Source: Hemileia vastatrix (lineage: Eukaryota; Basidiomycota; Pucciniomycetes; Pucciniales; Zaghouaniaceae). Taken from it: DNA of 64,000 bases. Every line of letters begins with the position of its first letter. Within the stretch, counting starts at the first letter, position 1. A model generated the notes under the pieces. It saw nothing but the letters and a program-made list of their open reading frames with translations. It had not been told where the DNA came from and searched no databases. A program made the position numbers and the translations under genes. Shown here piece after piece: positions 22,720 through 33,552 of the stretch. The stretch covers positions 8,821,183-8,885,182 of the forward strand of contig JASXTE010000002.1 in the NCBI GenBank assembly GCA_030280995.1, in the 5' to 3' direction.

Positions 22720-23690
22720 TGGAAACCTTTTGTTAGAAGGTACCCATGGGTGGTGCTTCTAGATTTGATCTTGGAAAGTGTAGGGGTGACTGATGGGCTG
22801 GCTGCTCTATTAACAGTTACCCCAGATTGTCTGTTTACAACCCTTTCTCTTAATTTGGTTGAACCCTAGTATTGGTTTCTTTTCACAGGTTTTACTACTC
22901 TATGACTTTAAACTGGAATTTCCTTTGTTTTTCAAGTGCTGGACTCTTCACTCTTATTGGTTTTAGTTTATTGTGTTGGATGTTGTGTTTTTTTTAGAAG
23001 GTACCCAGGGGGGCTTCTATATTTTATTTTGGCAAGTGTGGGGGTAACTGATGAGCTGGCTGCTCTGGAGAACAGTTAACTCAGAATGTCTGTCTCAAGT
23101 CTTTTGATTTTCCTAGTTGAATTTTAGCTCTTTTGTTTATTATTCAAGTATCAAGTCCACTATGACTTTAAACTGGTTTGGGACTGGCTTCTTTATCTTT
23201 GGTTTTTTTGGGTTAGTGGCTGATCACTGGTGGTCTCACATCATTTTTACTTATTGGAGGGAGCCCACCCAGTGATCATTTCTATGGAGCTGGACTTTCT
23301 TTGATTTTTTTAGTTATGATTTTGCTAGATAGTAGTATCAGATTATTTTCTTTTTTCTCTTTTTTTCTTTTAATTTTTTATGGGGGTTTTAAAATTATAA
23401 AATCAAAAATATAGGGTGTTACCACATCAGGGTCATCTGGATGTGGGCAAGCATTGGCGGGGAAAGGCTCATCAATTGGCTGGGAAATGCTATTTTATCA
23501 TTTTATCATTTTATTTTTATTTTCATTAATGTCATTTTTTATTTTTTATTTTTTTATTCTCTTTATTACCCTTAATTTATGTTTCTTATTTTAAATCATT
23601 TAAATCATTTAAGGTGTATCCACATCAAGGGCACTTGGATGTGGGCAAGGTATCAGGGGATCAGCTCATCAATTGGCTGGGGGATACCAT
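22720..23690 (+). repeat. 3' module array of A2: H2, H2, H1, H3, H4, H4
   Basis: H2 stems: GGGGTGACTG 22783-22792 with CAGTTACCCC 22814-22823, and 23041-23050 with a decayed partner. H1: 23154-23176. H3: TGATCACTGG 23221-23230 with CCAGTGATCA 23269-23278. H4a: CCACATC 23422 with GATGTGG 23440, then AGCATT 23450 with AATGCT 23486. H4b: CCACATC 23620 with GATGTGG 23638, then GGTATC 23649 with GATACC 23683. The different closing stems around the same interior are compensatory changes. Confidence 0.78.
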
Positions 23691-23859
23691 TTGTATTAAT
23701 TTTTGTCTTTTATTTTATTTCATTTATTTTTATTTTATTTATCAATTTTTAATTTTAGTATGTTAGTAGAATGCTATTTTTAAAAAAATAAAATAGAATA
23801 TATAGTTATTGATTTTATTTATTTATTTATTATTATGTTTTTAATCTTTTTGCAGGAGC

Positions 23860-25408
23860 TCAATGTCTGGATGATAAAGTTTCTGGAGGCTGGTACGGGT
23901 TATGATGTCGTTTTTGTTTTTTTTTGGGATTGTTGGAAGCACTGTGTTCTTTGAAGTGCATCCTGCTGTATAAATTATATGGATTATAATGGGCAGGAAT
24001 GGGTTTGGATGGAAGTTCAGAAGAGGAAGAAGAAGAATCAGGAATGGATTGCTGGAAGGTGTGCTTAATGATCCTAGACATCTTCCAGTGGTCGTCAAAT
24101 AGTTGTTTCCTCAAAGTTTTTTCAAAGTTATTTAAAGGTCCATGGAGGGCAAAGGCTTTCAGCATGTTTGAACACATGGTGCTGAGGTGTTGTTTCATGT
24201 CTCCATAATCCAGGGTCAAAGAAGTTTCTAGAGGTTGTCCAACTCCAATAGTAGAATCAGGAGGAGCAGTTCCAACTAGGCAAGAAGAATTGGATCAGTA
24301 ATTATTTTTGTTGAAGGAATTGGAAGAATTAATGTGGTACTTGCAGATTGGAAGCTCATCAAATTTGTAAGCAGCCGGTATTTGGACTTCTGAAGATTTT
24401 GGAATGTTGATAGTAGGTAGATCAATTAGGGAAAGATATGGATTCTCTTGGTCTTCCTCTGAAAGTTTTTGAAAAGGTAAACTAGGAGGCTGATGTTCCT
24501 GGGGCCTAGTTGGAGCAGCAGGTCTGCTGTTGCTGTTGTTAATATTTCTGCTTGATTAAGTTGGATGAAGTGCTGTTGATGGAGTACCAGGGTTGTTATA
24601 AGATGGGGCAAGAGAGGGTGATTTGAAAGTTGATTGATCTTTTCTGGATGGAGCTTTTGAAGGAATGGAACTGTCAGAAGAATAGTTGGCTGACAGAGGA
24701 GAGGTTTAGTTTTGTTGCCTTAACTGAGGACAAAGTTGTTGCTTTGGTGCAGTGTTGGGGCTCTGGTGTCTTCCTGGGGTCCTCTGGCAGGTCTCCTAGA
24801 AGTTTGTGAAATTTTGGAGTTTTTGTACCTTGGAAGGGTTGGCTGCATTGCTCTGGGAGAAGTGGGAGGTAATTGCGTTGAGTTGTTTTTGTTGATTGGA
24901 GGAATTTGGCTGTTTTCTGGTTGTTTTGCAAGGTTTTGAGCCTAATTTTCACTGTTTAGTGAGGCGGGTGGGCCGCCTGGACGCGGTCTAGAAGCCTAGG
25001 AGCTGATTTTGAAGCTTTTGGAGCTAATTTAGCAGAGATAAAAGCTGTTTCTTGGGAAGTTAAAGCAGGCCTTTTTGGGAGAGTTCTGGAAACTGAGTTC
25101 TGGGATCTTCTGGATGGTGCTGAGGATAGAGATGAATAGGCTGGACCAAGCTCTGGGGATCTGGTAGGGGATCTGGAGAGGTATTTATGAGAGGGTTAAG
25201 GAGGAGTAATAGGGTAGTTGGCATCTCTGTCACATTTCTTCTTATTGGAGTAGCAAGAATCACAGTCCCTGTTGTAGAATTTGGCTTCAGGAGTTGGAAG
25301 AGTGAATGTGAAAGGTCTGCACATGTGAATGCAGTGTTTGCAGGCATAGTCCTTGGGAGCAGTGAAGCAAGGAAGAGTGAAGGGGTCAAAATCAGGGGAT
25401 CCAGCAAT
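23860..25408 (-). pseudogene. Antisense accessory gene B of A2
   Basis: Same layout as in A3. The start ATG has become ATT (codon ending at 25406). A cluster follows with C-K-H-C, one Cys changed to Phe, and a second half CDSCYSNKKKC. Then come a Ser/Pro-rich middle, an intron whose donor is GC instead of GT (near 24335), and a conserved last exon ending at 23860 with MKQHLSTMCSNMLKAFALHG and DHWKMSRIIKHT. The frame is broken in the middle. The gene is antisense to gag-pol and lies between the H4 modules and the H1 cluster. The product is unknown; a nuclear or RNA-binding role is inference. Confidence 0.72.
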
Positions 25409-25560
25409 GATCTGTGGTGAGAAAAGATGATGGAAAGAGATAAGAAGGAGATTTTTGTCAGTGATGGGTAGATGATGAAGTGAAGGTGGAAGTTCAGCAG
25501 GTTGGCTGTAGGTGTATTCTGTATGAAATTGGCTGGGTCTATTTTATGCAGAATTCTGGA

Positions 25561-25980
25561 AGTCCTCCAAGACCTTAAACTGGCTGTTTTCAAGAGTAGT
25601 CCATCAAGACTTTAAACTGAACACTGTGTAGTCCCCCAAGACTTTAAACTGAGGATTGTTTGATGGTGCAGTCCCCCAAGACTATAAACTGAGGAATGGG
25701 TTTTTTTGTTGGAAGGGGTTTGAAAGATTGGCGGAGGGTATCCACAGGGGGAGCCTCTGAATTGAGCAAAGGCAAGTTTGGGGGTAATTGATGGGCTGGC
25801 AGCTATATTCACAATTACCCCAGAATGTTAGTTTTTTCTCTGTGTCTTAATGTGGTTGATCTCTGGTTCTAAGTTTATGATTTAAGTTTTTGAGTCCCCC
25901 AAGAGTTTAAACTGAGGGTTTTTGAGTCCCCCAAGAATATAAAATGAGGAGTGTCCCCCAAGACTTAAAACTGAGGGCTG
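25561..25980 (+). repeat. H1 motif cluster with one H2 (A2)
   Basis: H1 copies begin near 25561, 25597, 25631, 25671, 25894, 25924 and 25949; the first reads AGTC-CTCCAA-GACC plus TTAAACTGG. H2 has GGGGTAATTG (25781-25790) and CAATTACCCC (25812-25821), whereas other copies have GGGGTAACTG with CAGTTACCCC, a paired change. Confidence 0.8.
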
Positions 25981-26034
25981 TTTGTGGTTACATCCTATAG
26001 AGGGTGTGGTCAATTTTTCTTTTCTGAATCAAGC

Positions 26035-26706
26035 TCAAGAACTAGTGGAATTACAGAGGGAATCAAGAGATGAAATGAAGTGTTCAGAATTAGCCTTGAA
26101 CTGGTGAAGGAGGTTTCTTCTGTTCTCAATGTCCTGTGGATCTCTAGCAGGAGTGCATTGGAAGTAGTTTAGCAGAAGGTGTTTCTGTTGAGATGTGTGT
26201 TGTTGGAACTTGGCCTTAATTGCGGGCAAGTGGTTTGGTGTTGGTGGTTCAATGGATCCTACATTGTTATCATCACTGTCAGAAGATGGAGTAACTGAGA
26301 AGTCATCAGTTTTATAAAGTAGAAAGAAGAAATGGAAGTTTTTACCATCAGATGGACCAGGGATGGTGGAACTTGTTGTTTTAGTGGTTTTGGCACTCTT
26401 CTGCGAAGGGTGTAGATTTTTGATTAATCTGGGAATCAAGATGGATGGCCTAGATCTTTTGATGCTGGTAGAAGATGGACCAGGTTGAGGTGGAGGTGAA
26501 GCTGTTGCAGAAGATAATGGACCAGGTCTGTAGCAGGACTTCTTTCTTGAGTGGCAGACATCACAGGACATTCTGTATAGATGGACAGGAGGTGTGATGG
26601 TGCAGATTAGATTATTGTCAATGCAGTATTGGCAAGGACCCATTTCAGAGGCAGATTTCGAAAGAAGTTTGAACATGGTGGTTTGATGAAGAAAGAATGT
26701 GGACAT
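26035..26706 (-). CDS. Antisense accessory gene A of A2: swapped Zn2Cys6-like protein
   Basis: The start chosen is the ATG at 26706 (MSTFF), 18 bases inside the LTR boundary; the frame is open further upstream into the LTR. The cluster C-x2-C-x6-C-x12-C-x2-C-x6-C (CQYCIDNNLIC ... CDVCHSRKKSC) is followed by YRPGP, Ser/Pro-rich sequence, a basic KRSRPSILIPR block and a C-terminal helical-looking domain (KAKFQQH...). A 51-bp GT-AG intron (from GTAAAAAC to CTTCTCAG) is expected by comparison with A3; because 51 is a multiple of three, the unspliced frame is also open. The gene is antisense to gag-pol next to the 3' LTR, so transcription from that LTR is the likely source. No stop breaks it. Confidence 0.75.
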   Translation of the reverse strand: MSTFFLHQTTMFKLLSKSASEMGPCQYCIDNNLICTITPPVHLYRMSCDVCHSRKKSCYRPGPLSSATASPPPQPGPSSTSIKRSRPSILIPRLIKNLHPSQKSAKTTKTTSSTIPGPSDGKNFHFFFLLYKTDDFSVTPSSDSDDNNVGSIEPPTPNHLPAIKAKFQQHTSQQKHLLLNYFQCTPARDPQDIENRRNLLHQFKANSEHFISSLDSLCNSTSS

Positions 26707-26724
26707 TCTTAATTGGAGGGAGGA

Positions 26725-27815
26725 TGTGGTCTTCCAACATTGGCTGGGGCCTATGTTGTGTTGTTTGGTGCTGTTTGTGCATGTCTTAATTGGCATCTGT
26801 TGAAGAATGGGGTGTCTTTCTGGTTTTATTCCGTGAATATTGGGACTGCCGTTATGTGGGTACTATCATTAGATAGCCCCAGTCTTTCTCTATATTTCAT
26901 GTCTTGATAATATTTTTCATATTCTAAGTTTTAAGGGGTCATTTCCTCATTTTTCAGTTACAAAAGATAGCTGTTTAATTTTGTTTTTTGTGTTTTACAG
27001 GCTAACCTTAAGTCTTAGGGTTAAGTATTTGGTACCATTAGATAGGGATAATTTAGCTCTATATTTCATGTCTCAATGTTGTTATAGCGTAATTTTGTGT
27101 TTTAAGGGTTTTAGTAGTTGTAGTGAATTTTTCTATGTAGATTAGGTGTTTTTATTGGGTTTCTGGCTTCAGGGAGGCCGGCTGCTTCAGGCGGCACCTC
27201 CGACGTTGGGTGGCCCACCCGCCTCTGTTTTAGAAGGTTGGGGAGTGCTTCTGGAGGGTTTTTATTCAATTTGGCTGGTACAGGTGCCAAATTTGTTGGT
27301 GTGCATGGGCTCTTAGATAGTGGTCTGTGTGTACATAGTGAATAAGACAGTTTGGGGCAACTTTAATTATCATAAAACCATCCAGAGGTGATATCCTTGT
27401 TCCTCACTCAGTTTTCACTGTTTTTTTGCCACAATTGGCTGTGTTTGTTACAAGGTTAGTTCTTCATTTAAATCAACTTTGGCAACAGGTTCTCTGGTAT
27501 AGTCTTGCAAGCTATATCAAGTATTATTGCTGTCTCTGGTGTGGAGTTTCAGCCTACATCAAGTATCTTTGCTTTCTCTGGTGTGGACATTGGTCTACAT
27601 TTCAGTTCTTTGATCTGGTAGTCTGTCTGGGGACTACTTTCTTGGCTCATCAAGCAGTCAAGTGTGTTGAAAAAGGGGCTTTAGCAAACAGGAACCAACT
27701 TACTTTAGCAAGTAAATCTCACTCTATTTTTCTAAAGGGACAGGGGATTTTCTCTCTGGTTTTTCTCCAACTCCCTTGGTTAAGGCCTATAGCTAGTACT
27801 ATAGGATTGTCTACA
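26725..27815 (+). repeat. 3' LTR of A2
   Basis: 1091 bp, TGTGGTCTTCC...TTGTCTACA, preceded by the purine tract GGAGGGAGGA (26715-26724). It is uninterrupted and serves as the reference for family A. Confidence 0.93.
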
Positions 27816-28371
27816 ACATGTTAAGTACTTTTCATCGTGTAACTTCAGCCTCTATGTCTGCAAAAATACTTTCAATTGTGGGTTATTGATTGGTAATATT
27901 GTATTTACTAAGTATTATTGTTGCAGCAGTTTGATATGATTCCGGTAAGAGATTAAGAACGTAATTCGCCATTATGTATGACAAGATATTTTCTTTAAAT
28001 AAATCCTGAGCCACATCCCTAAGTAACTTGAAAGTACTTCTGAATTCGTCCATTGCTCCAAGTATGTTGCTTTCAAGAAATTTAAGTTTAAAAAATTTGT
28101 TAAGGACGTAGGAGCAATTTTGACTTGACTTTGACACATAATGATTCTTTATTCAAGTCCATAATTGTGCTGGTTCCACTGCTTCATCATCTGGTATAAA
28201 CTTGTGTTGATTAGCCCGATCCATGAACATCTTAATGATAGTGTTTGTTTGTCGCTGTCTTATTTTAAATATTGAAATGAGATCTGGATCTGTAGGGACC
28301 AGGCATTCTTCACTAAGAAATTGGTCAAGGTTTCTGACTGTGAGGGCATATCTAAGGTCTGTTTTCCACGT
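27816..28371 (-). pseudogene. Middle part of copia Gag between A2 and A3
   Basis: The - strand encodes a UBN2-type Gag: WKTDLRYALT, then DPDLISIFKIRQRQTN, LWT, and after a break FKLKFLES and YIMANYVLNLLPESYQ. It is the only copia sequence between the two gypsy copies. Its right end joins the N-terminal piece at 42057 and its left end the Gag C-terminus at 13398. Confidence 0.88.
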
Positions 28372-29463
28372 TGTAGACAATCCTATAGTACTAGCTATAG
28401 GCCTTGACCAAGGGAGTTGGAGAAAAACCAGAGAGAAAATCCCCTTTCCCTTTAGAAAAATAGAGTGAGATTTACTTGCTAAAGTAAGTTGGTTCCTGTT
28501 TTGCTAAAGCTCCTTTTAACACACTTGACTGCTTGATGAGCCAAGAAAGTAGTCCCCAAATAGACTACCAGACCAAAGAACTGAAATGTAGAACAATGTC
28601 CACACCAGAGACAGCAAAGATACTTGATGTAGGCTGCGAATCCACACCAGAGACAGCAATAATACTTGCTATAGCTTGCAAGACTATAACAGAGAAAACA
28701 GTTGCCAAGGTTAAGTTAATTGAAGAAATCACTTGCAACAAAACACAGCCAATTGTGGCCAGAAAACAGTGAAAACTGAGTGAGGAACAATGATATCACC
28801 TCCAGATGGTTGTATGATGATTAAGGTTGCCCAAACTGTCTTATACACTATGTACACACAGACCACTAACTAAGAGCCCATGAGCACCCACCAATCTGGC
28901 GCCTGTACCCACCAAATTGAATAAAAAACCCTCCTGAAGCGCTCCCCAACCTTCTAAAACAGAGGCGGGCGGGCCGCCCCACGTCGGAGGTGCCGCCTGA
29001 AGCGGCCCGGCCTCTCTGAAGCCAGAAAACCAATAAAAACAACTAATCTACTTAGAAAAATTAGCTACAACTACTAAAACCTTTAAAACACGGAATTTCA
29101 CTATAACAACATTGTGACATGAAATATAGAGAAAAATTAGCTCTATCCAATGGTACTAAGAACTTAACCCTAAGACTTAAGGTTAGCCTATAAAACACGA
29201 AAAACAAAATTAAACAGCAATCTTTTATATATGAAAAATGAGGAAATGACCCCTTACAACTCAGAATATGAAAAATGTCCAAAAGACATAAAATATAGAG
29301 AAAAACCAGATCTATCCAATTATAGTACCCACATACCCGCAGACCCAATAATCGCGGAATAAAACCAGAATAATACCCAATTCCTTAACAGATGTCAATT
29401 AAGACATGCACAAACAGGGCCAAATCACACAACAAAGGCCCCTGCCAATGTTGGAAGACCACA
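28372..29463 (-). repeat. 3' LTR of A3
   Basis: 1092 bp, on the + strand TGTAGACAATCC...GAAGACCACA. The adjacent TCCTCCCTCC (29464-29473) is the complement of the purine tract. Confidence 0.92.
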
Positions 29464-29481
29464 TCCTCCCTCCAATTGAGA

Positions 29482-30152
29482 ATGTCCACATTCTTTCTTC
29501 ATCCAACCACCATGTTCAACCTTCTTCCCAATTCTGCCTCTGAAATGGGTCCTTGCCAATACTGCATCGACAATAAATCAATCTGCACCATGACACCACC
29601 TTTCCATCCATACAGAACGTCCTGCGATGTCTGCCAATCTAGAAAGAAGACCTGCTACAGACCTGGTCCATTATCTTCTGCAACAGATTCATCTCCACCT
29701 CAACCTGGTCTATCTTCTGCCAGCACCAAAAGATCTAGGCCATCCATCCTGATACCAAGATTAATCAAAAATCTACACACTTCGCAGAAGAGTTCCACAA
29801 CCTATAAAACAACTAGTTCCACCATCCCTGGTCCATCTGATGGTAAAGAACTTTCATTTCTTCCTTCAACTTTAAAACTGATGACTTCTCAGTTCCTCCA
29901 TCTTCTGATAGTGATGATAACAATGTAGGATTCATTGCACCACCAACACCAAACCACTTGCCCACTATCAAGGCCAAGTTCCAACAACACTTATCTCAAC
30001 AGAATCAACTTCTGCTTCACTACTTCCAATCCACTCCTGCTAGAGATCCACAGGACATTGAGAACAGGAGACACCTCATTCACCAGTTCAAGGCTAATTC
30101 TGAACACTTCATTTTATCTCTTGATTCCCTCTGTAATTCCACTAGTACTTGA
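29482..30152 (+). CDS. Antisense accessory gene A of A3: swapped Zn2Cys6-like protein
   Basis: Two exons, 29482-29842 and 29893-30152, joined by a 50-bp GT-AG intron (GTAAAG...CTTCTCAG). Splicing keeps the frame (G|TT), giving about 206 residues with no stop; without splicing the frame closes soon after. The cluster reads CQYCIDNKSIC ... CDVCQSRKKTC, followed by YRPGP, Ser/Pro-rich sequence, KRSRPSILIPRLIK, an acidic DSDDNN patch at the exon 2 start, and a C-terminal block similar to that in A2 and D. The gene is antisense to A3 gag-pol and begins 19 bases from the LTR. DNA binding is inferred from the cluster; partners are unknown. Confidence 0.78.
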
Positions 30153-30213
30153 GTTTTATCCAGAAAAGAAAAATTGACCACACCCTCTATAGGATGTAAC
30201 CACAGAAAACCCT

Positions 30214-30680
30214 CAGTTTTAAGTCTTGGGGGACCATCCTCATTTTATAGTCTTGGGGGACTCAAAAACCTAAATCATAAACCCAGAACCAGAGATCAAC
30301 CACATTAAGACACAGAGAAAAAAACTAACATTCTGGGGTAATTGTAAATAGAGCTGCCAGCCCATCAATTACCCCCAAACTTGCCTTTGCTCAATTCAGA
30401 GGCTCCCCCTGTGGATACCCTCCGCCAATCTTTCAAACCCCTTCCAACAAAAAAACCCATTCCTCAGTTTATAGTCTTGGGGGACTCACAACCCTCAGTT
30501 AAAAGTCTTGGGGGACTAAACCAACAACAATCCTCAGTTTAAAGTCTTGGGGGACTAACACAGTGTTCAGTTTAAAATATTGATGGACTAGTCTTGATAA
30601 AATCTTGAAACAATCCAGTTTAAAGTCTTGGAGGACTAACAGAAACCAGATTTCAGTTTAAAGTCTTGATGGAGTGGCGT
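30214..30680 (-). repeat. H1 motif cluster with one H2 (A3)
   Basis: On the - strand this is the counterpart of the A2 cluster at 25561-25980. H1 copies lie near 30214, 30245, 30470, 30495, 30535, 30572, 30615 and 30655. H2 has GGGGTAATTG (30335-30344) and CAATTACCCC (30366-30375). The four H1 copies at the right-hand end (30560-30680) number more than at the matching place in A2, so copy number varies. Confidence 0.78.
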
Positions 30681-30826
30681 AATTTTGCATAAAATAGACG
30701 CAGCCAATTTCATACAGACCACCCCTACAGCCAACCTGCTGAACTTCCACCTTCACTTCATCATCTAACCATCACTGACAAAAATCTCCTCCTATCCCTT
30801 TCCATCATCTTTTCTCACCACAGATC

Positions 30827-32324
30827 ATGGCTGGATCTCCTGATGTTAACCCTTCTACTCTCCCTTGCTTCACTGCTCCCAAGGACTATACCTGCAAACA
30901 GTGCATCCACATGTGCAGACCTTGCACATTCACTCTTCCAACTCCTGAAACCAAATTCTAAAACAGGGCTTGTGATTCTTACTATTCCAAAAAGAAAAGA
31001 TGTGACAGAGATGCCAACTACCCTATTCCTCCTCCACCTTCTCATAAATACATCTCTAGATCCCCTACCAGATCCCCAGAGCTTGGTCCTTCCTCTTCCT
31101 CTTTATCTTCAGCACCTTCCAGAAGATCCAGAAGCTCAGATTCCAGAACTCTTCCCAAAAGACCAGCCTTAGCTTCCCAAGAAACTACTTTTTTCTCCAC
31201 CAAATTAGCTCCCAGGCGGCCCACCTGCCTCATTGGACAGTAAAAATCTGGCTCAAAATCACCAAAAACAACTGGAAAACAGCCAAATTCAATCAGTCAA
31301 CGAAAGCAACTCTACACAATCACCTCCCACTACTCCAAGAGCAATGCAGCCAACCTTTCTATGGTCCAAAAACTTCAAATTTTCCCAAACTTCTAGGAGT
31401 CCTGCCAGAGAACCCCAAGAAGAAACCAGAACACTCAACACTGCACCCAAGCAACAACTTCGTCCCCAGATAAGACAAAGAAACTACACCTTTCCTCTGT
31501 CAGCCAACTATTCTTCTGACAGTTCCATCTCTTCAAAAGCTCCATCCAGAAGAGATCAATCTGCTTCCAAATCACCCTCTCCTGCTCCATCTTTTAACAA
31601 CCCTGGTACTCTATCACCAGCACCTCCTCCAGCTGAATCCAACAGAAATAACAACCACAACAACAACAACAATCCCACTGCTCCAACTAGGCCCCAGGAA
31701 CATCAGCCTTCTAGTTCACCTTCTCAAAATATTTCAGAGGAAGACCAAGAGAATCCATATCTTTCTCTGGATGATCCACCCACTATTACCATTACAAAAT
31801 CTTCAGAGATCCAAATTCCAGCTGCTTACAAATTTGATGAGCTTCCAATCTGTAAGTACCAAATTAATTTATCCCATTTCTTCTACAAAAATAATTACTG
31901 ATCCAATTCTTCTTGTCTAGTTGGAACCCCTCCTCCTGAATCTATTATTGGAGTTGGCCAACCTCTTGAAACTTCTTTGACCCTGGATTATGGAGACATG
32001 AAGAAACACCTAAGCACCATGTGTTCCAACATGCTAAAAGCCTTTGCCCTCCATGGACGTTTGAATGACTTTGAAAAATCCCTGAGAAAGCACCTGTTGG
32101 ACGACCACTGGAAAATGTCTAGGATCATTAAACACACCCTCCAGCACTCCATTCCTGCCTCTTCTTCTTCCTCCTCTGAACTTCCCTCTAATCCAATTCC
32201 TGACCATTACAATCCCTATAATCTCTCCAGCAGGATGCACTTCAAAGAACACAGTGCTACCCATAATCCTAACAAAAAACAAAAACGACATCACAATCCG
32301 GACCAGCCTCCAGAAGCTTCATAA
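30827..32324 (+). pseudogene. Antisense accessory gene B of A3 (best copy)
   Basis: ATG at 30827 opens MAGSPDVNPSTLPCF. A cysteine cluster follows: CKQCIHMCRPC, 15 residues, then CDSYYSKKKRC (one Cys changed to Tyr). Its spacing C-x2-C-x6-C-x15-C-x2-C-x6-C parallels gene A, so A and B look like distant paralogues. A stop (TAA, 30959-30961) replaces a Tyr codon present in A2. A frame change near 31217-31240 leads to a long Ser/Pro/Asn-rich part (31233-31851). A 69-bp GT-AG intron (31852-31920) keeps frame into the last exon (FGTPPPESIIGVGQ ... DHWKMSRIIKHTLQH), ending at 32324. Whether the earlier frame change is an intron or decay is unclear. Confidence 0.72.
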
Positions 32325-32499
32325 TCCAGATAATGAGCTCCTGCAAAAAGATTAGAAACATAATAATAATATAAAACAATTAATCAAAATAATTTCAGAA
32401 TTTTTTTTTTTTTTACTAATACACTAAAATTAAAAATTGATAAATAAAATGAAATAAAATAAATGAAATAAAATATAATATATAGAAAATAATAGAAAT

Positions 32500-33490
32500 T
32501 GTATCCCCCATCCAATTGATGAGCTGATCCCCTGATACCTTACCCACATCCAAGTGCACCTTGATGTGGATACACAATTAAATCTTTTAAATGATTAACA
32601 GAAAACAAAATTCAAAAAATTTAGAAATTCAGAAGATAATAAAAATAATGAAACACAGAAACACATGAAATAAATAATAAATAAAAAAGAAAATAGCATT
32701 GCCCGGCCAATTAATGAGTATTTCCCCATCAATGCTTGCCCACATCCAGATGACCCTGATGTGGTAACACCCTATATTTTTGATTTTATAATTTTAAACA
32801 ACCCCCATAAAAAATTAAAAGAAAAAAAGAGAAAAAAGAAAATAATCTAAAACTGCTATCTAGCAAAAACATAACTGCAAAATCAAAGACAGTCCAGCTC
32901 CATAGATGGTCCAATAAGGGAAAATCCGATCCATAGAAATGATCACTGGGTGGTCTCCCTCCAATAAGTAAAAATGATGGGAGATCACCAGTGATCCACC
33001 ACCAATCTGAAAGAACCAAAGATAAAGAAGCCAGTTCCAAACCAGTTTAAAGTCATAGTGGACTTGAAACCTGAATAATAAAAAACAGAACTAGAATTCC
33101 ACTAGGAAAAACAAAAGACTTGAAACAGACATTCTGGGGTAACTGTTCTACAGAGCAGCCAGCTCATCAGTTACCCCCACACTTGCCAAAATAAAATCTA
33201 GAAGCCCCCCCTGGGTACCTTCTAAAAAAAACACAACATCAAACACAAAAAAACCAAAAATCAATAAGAGTGAAGAGACCAGCACATGAAAACCAGAGGA
33301 AATTCCAGTTTAATCATAGAGGACTAAAACCTGTGAAAAGAAACCAATACTAGGTTTCAACAAAATTAAGAGAAAGGGTTGGAAACAGACAATCTGGGGT
33401 AACTGTTAATACAGCAGCCAGCCCATCAGTCACCCCTACACTTTCCAAGATCAAATCTAGAAGCACCACCCATGGGTACCTTCTAACAAA
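32500..33490 (-). repeat. 3' module array of A3: H4, H4, H3, H1, H2, H2
   Basis: In reverse order relative to A2. H4 hairpins: CCACATC 32544 / GATGTGG 32563 and 32740 / 32758. H3: 32941-32949 with 32988-32996. H1: about 33042-33064. H2: GGGGTAACTG 33136-33145 with CAGTTACCCC 33168-33177 (perfect), and 33396-33405 with CAGTCACCCC 33427-33436 (one wobble). Every module of A2 is present. Confidence 0.78.
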
Positions 33491-33552
33491 AAGTTTCCAA
33501 CACAAAAGTTGCTCTGCAACACCACAAAAATTCCAAAACAAAAAGAACGTTC

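Larger units (their letters stand above)
13399..27815 (+). mobile_element. Ty3/gypsy family A, copy A2 (both LTRs present)
   Basis: The copy runs TGCGGTC...TCTACA with LTRs at both ends and flanks ACGT (13395-13398) and ACAT (27816-27819), a 4-bp target duplication with one transition. It lies inside copia gag. Without the nested solo LTR it is 12.9 kb. Order: LTR, primer site, gag-pro, slippery site, pol, hairpin modules, antisense gene B, H1 cluster, antisense gene A, purine tract, LTR. Pol and gag carry several stops. Confidence 0.93.
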
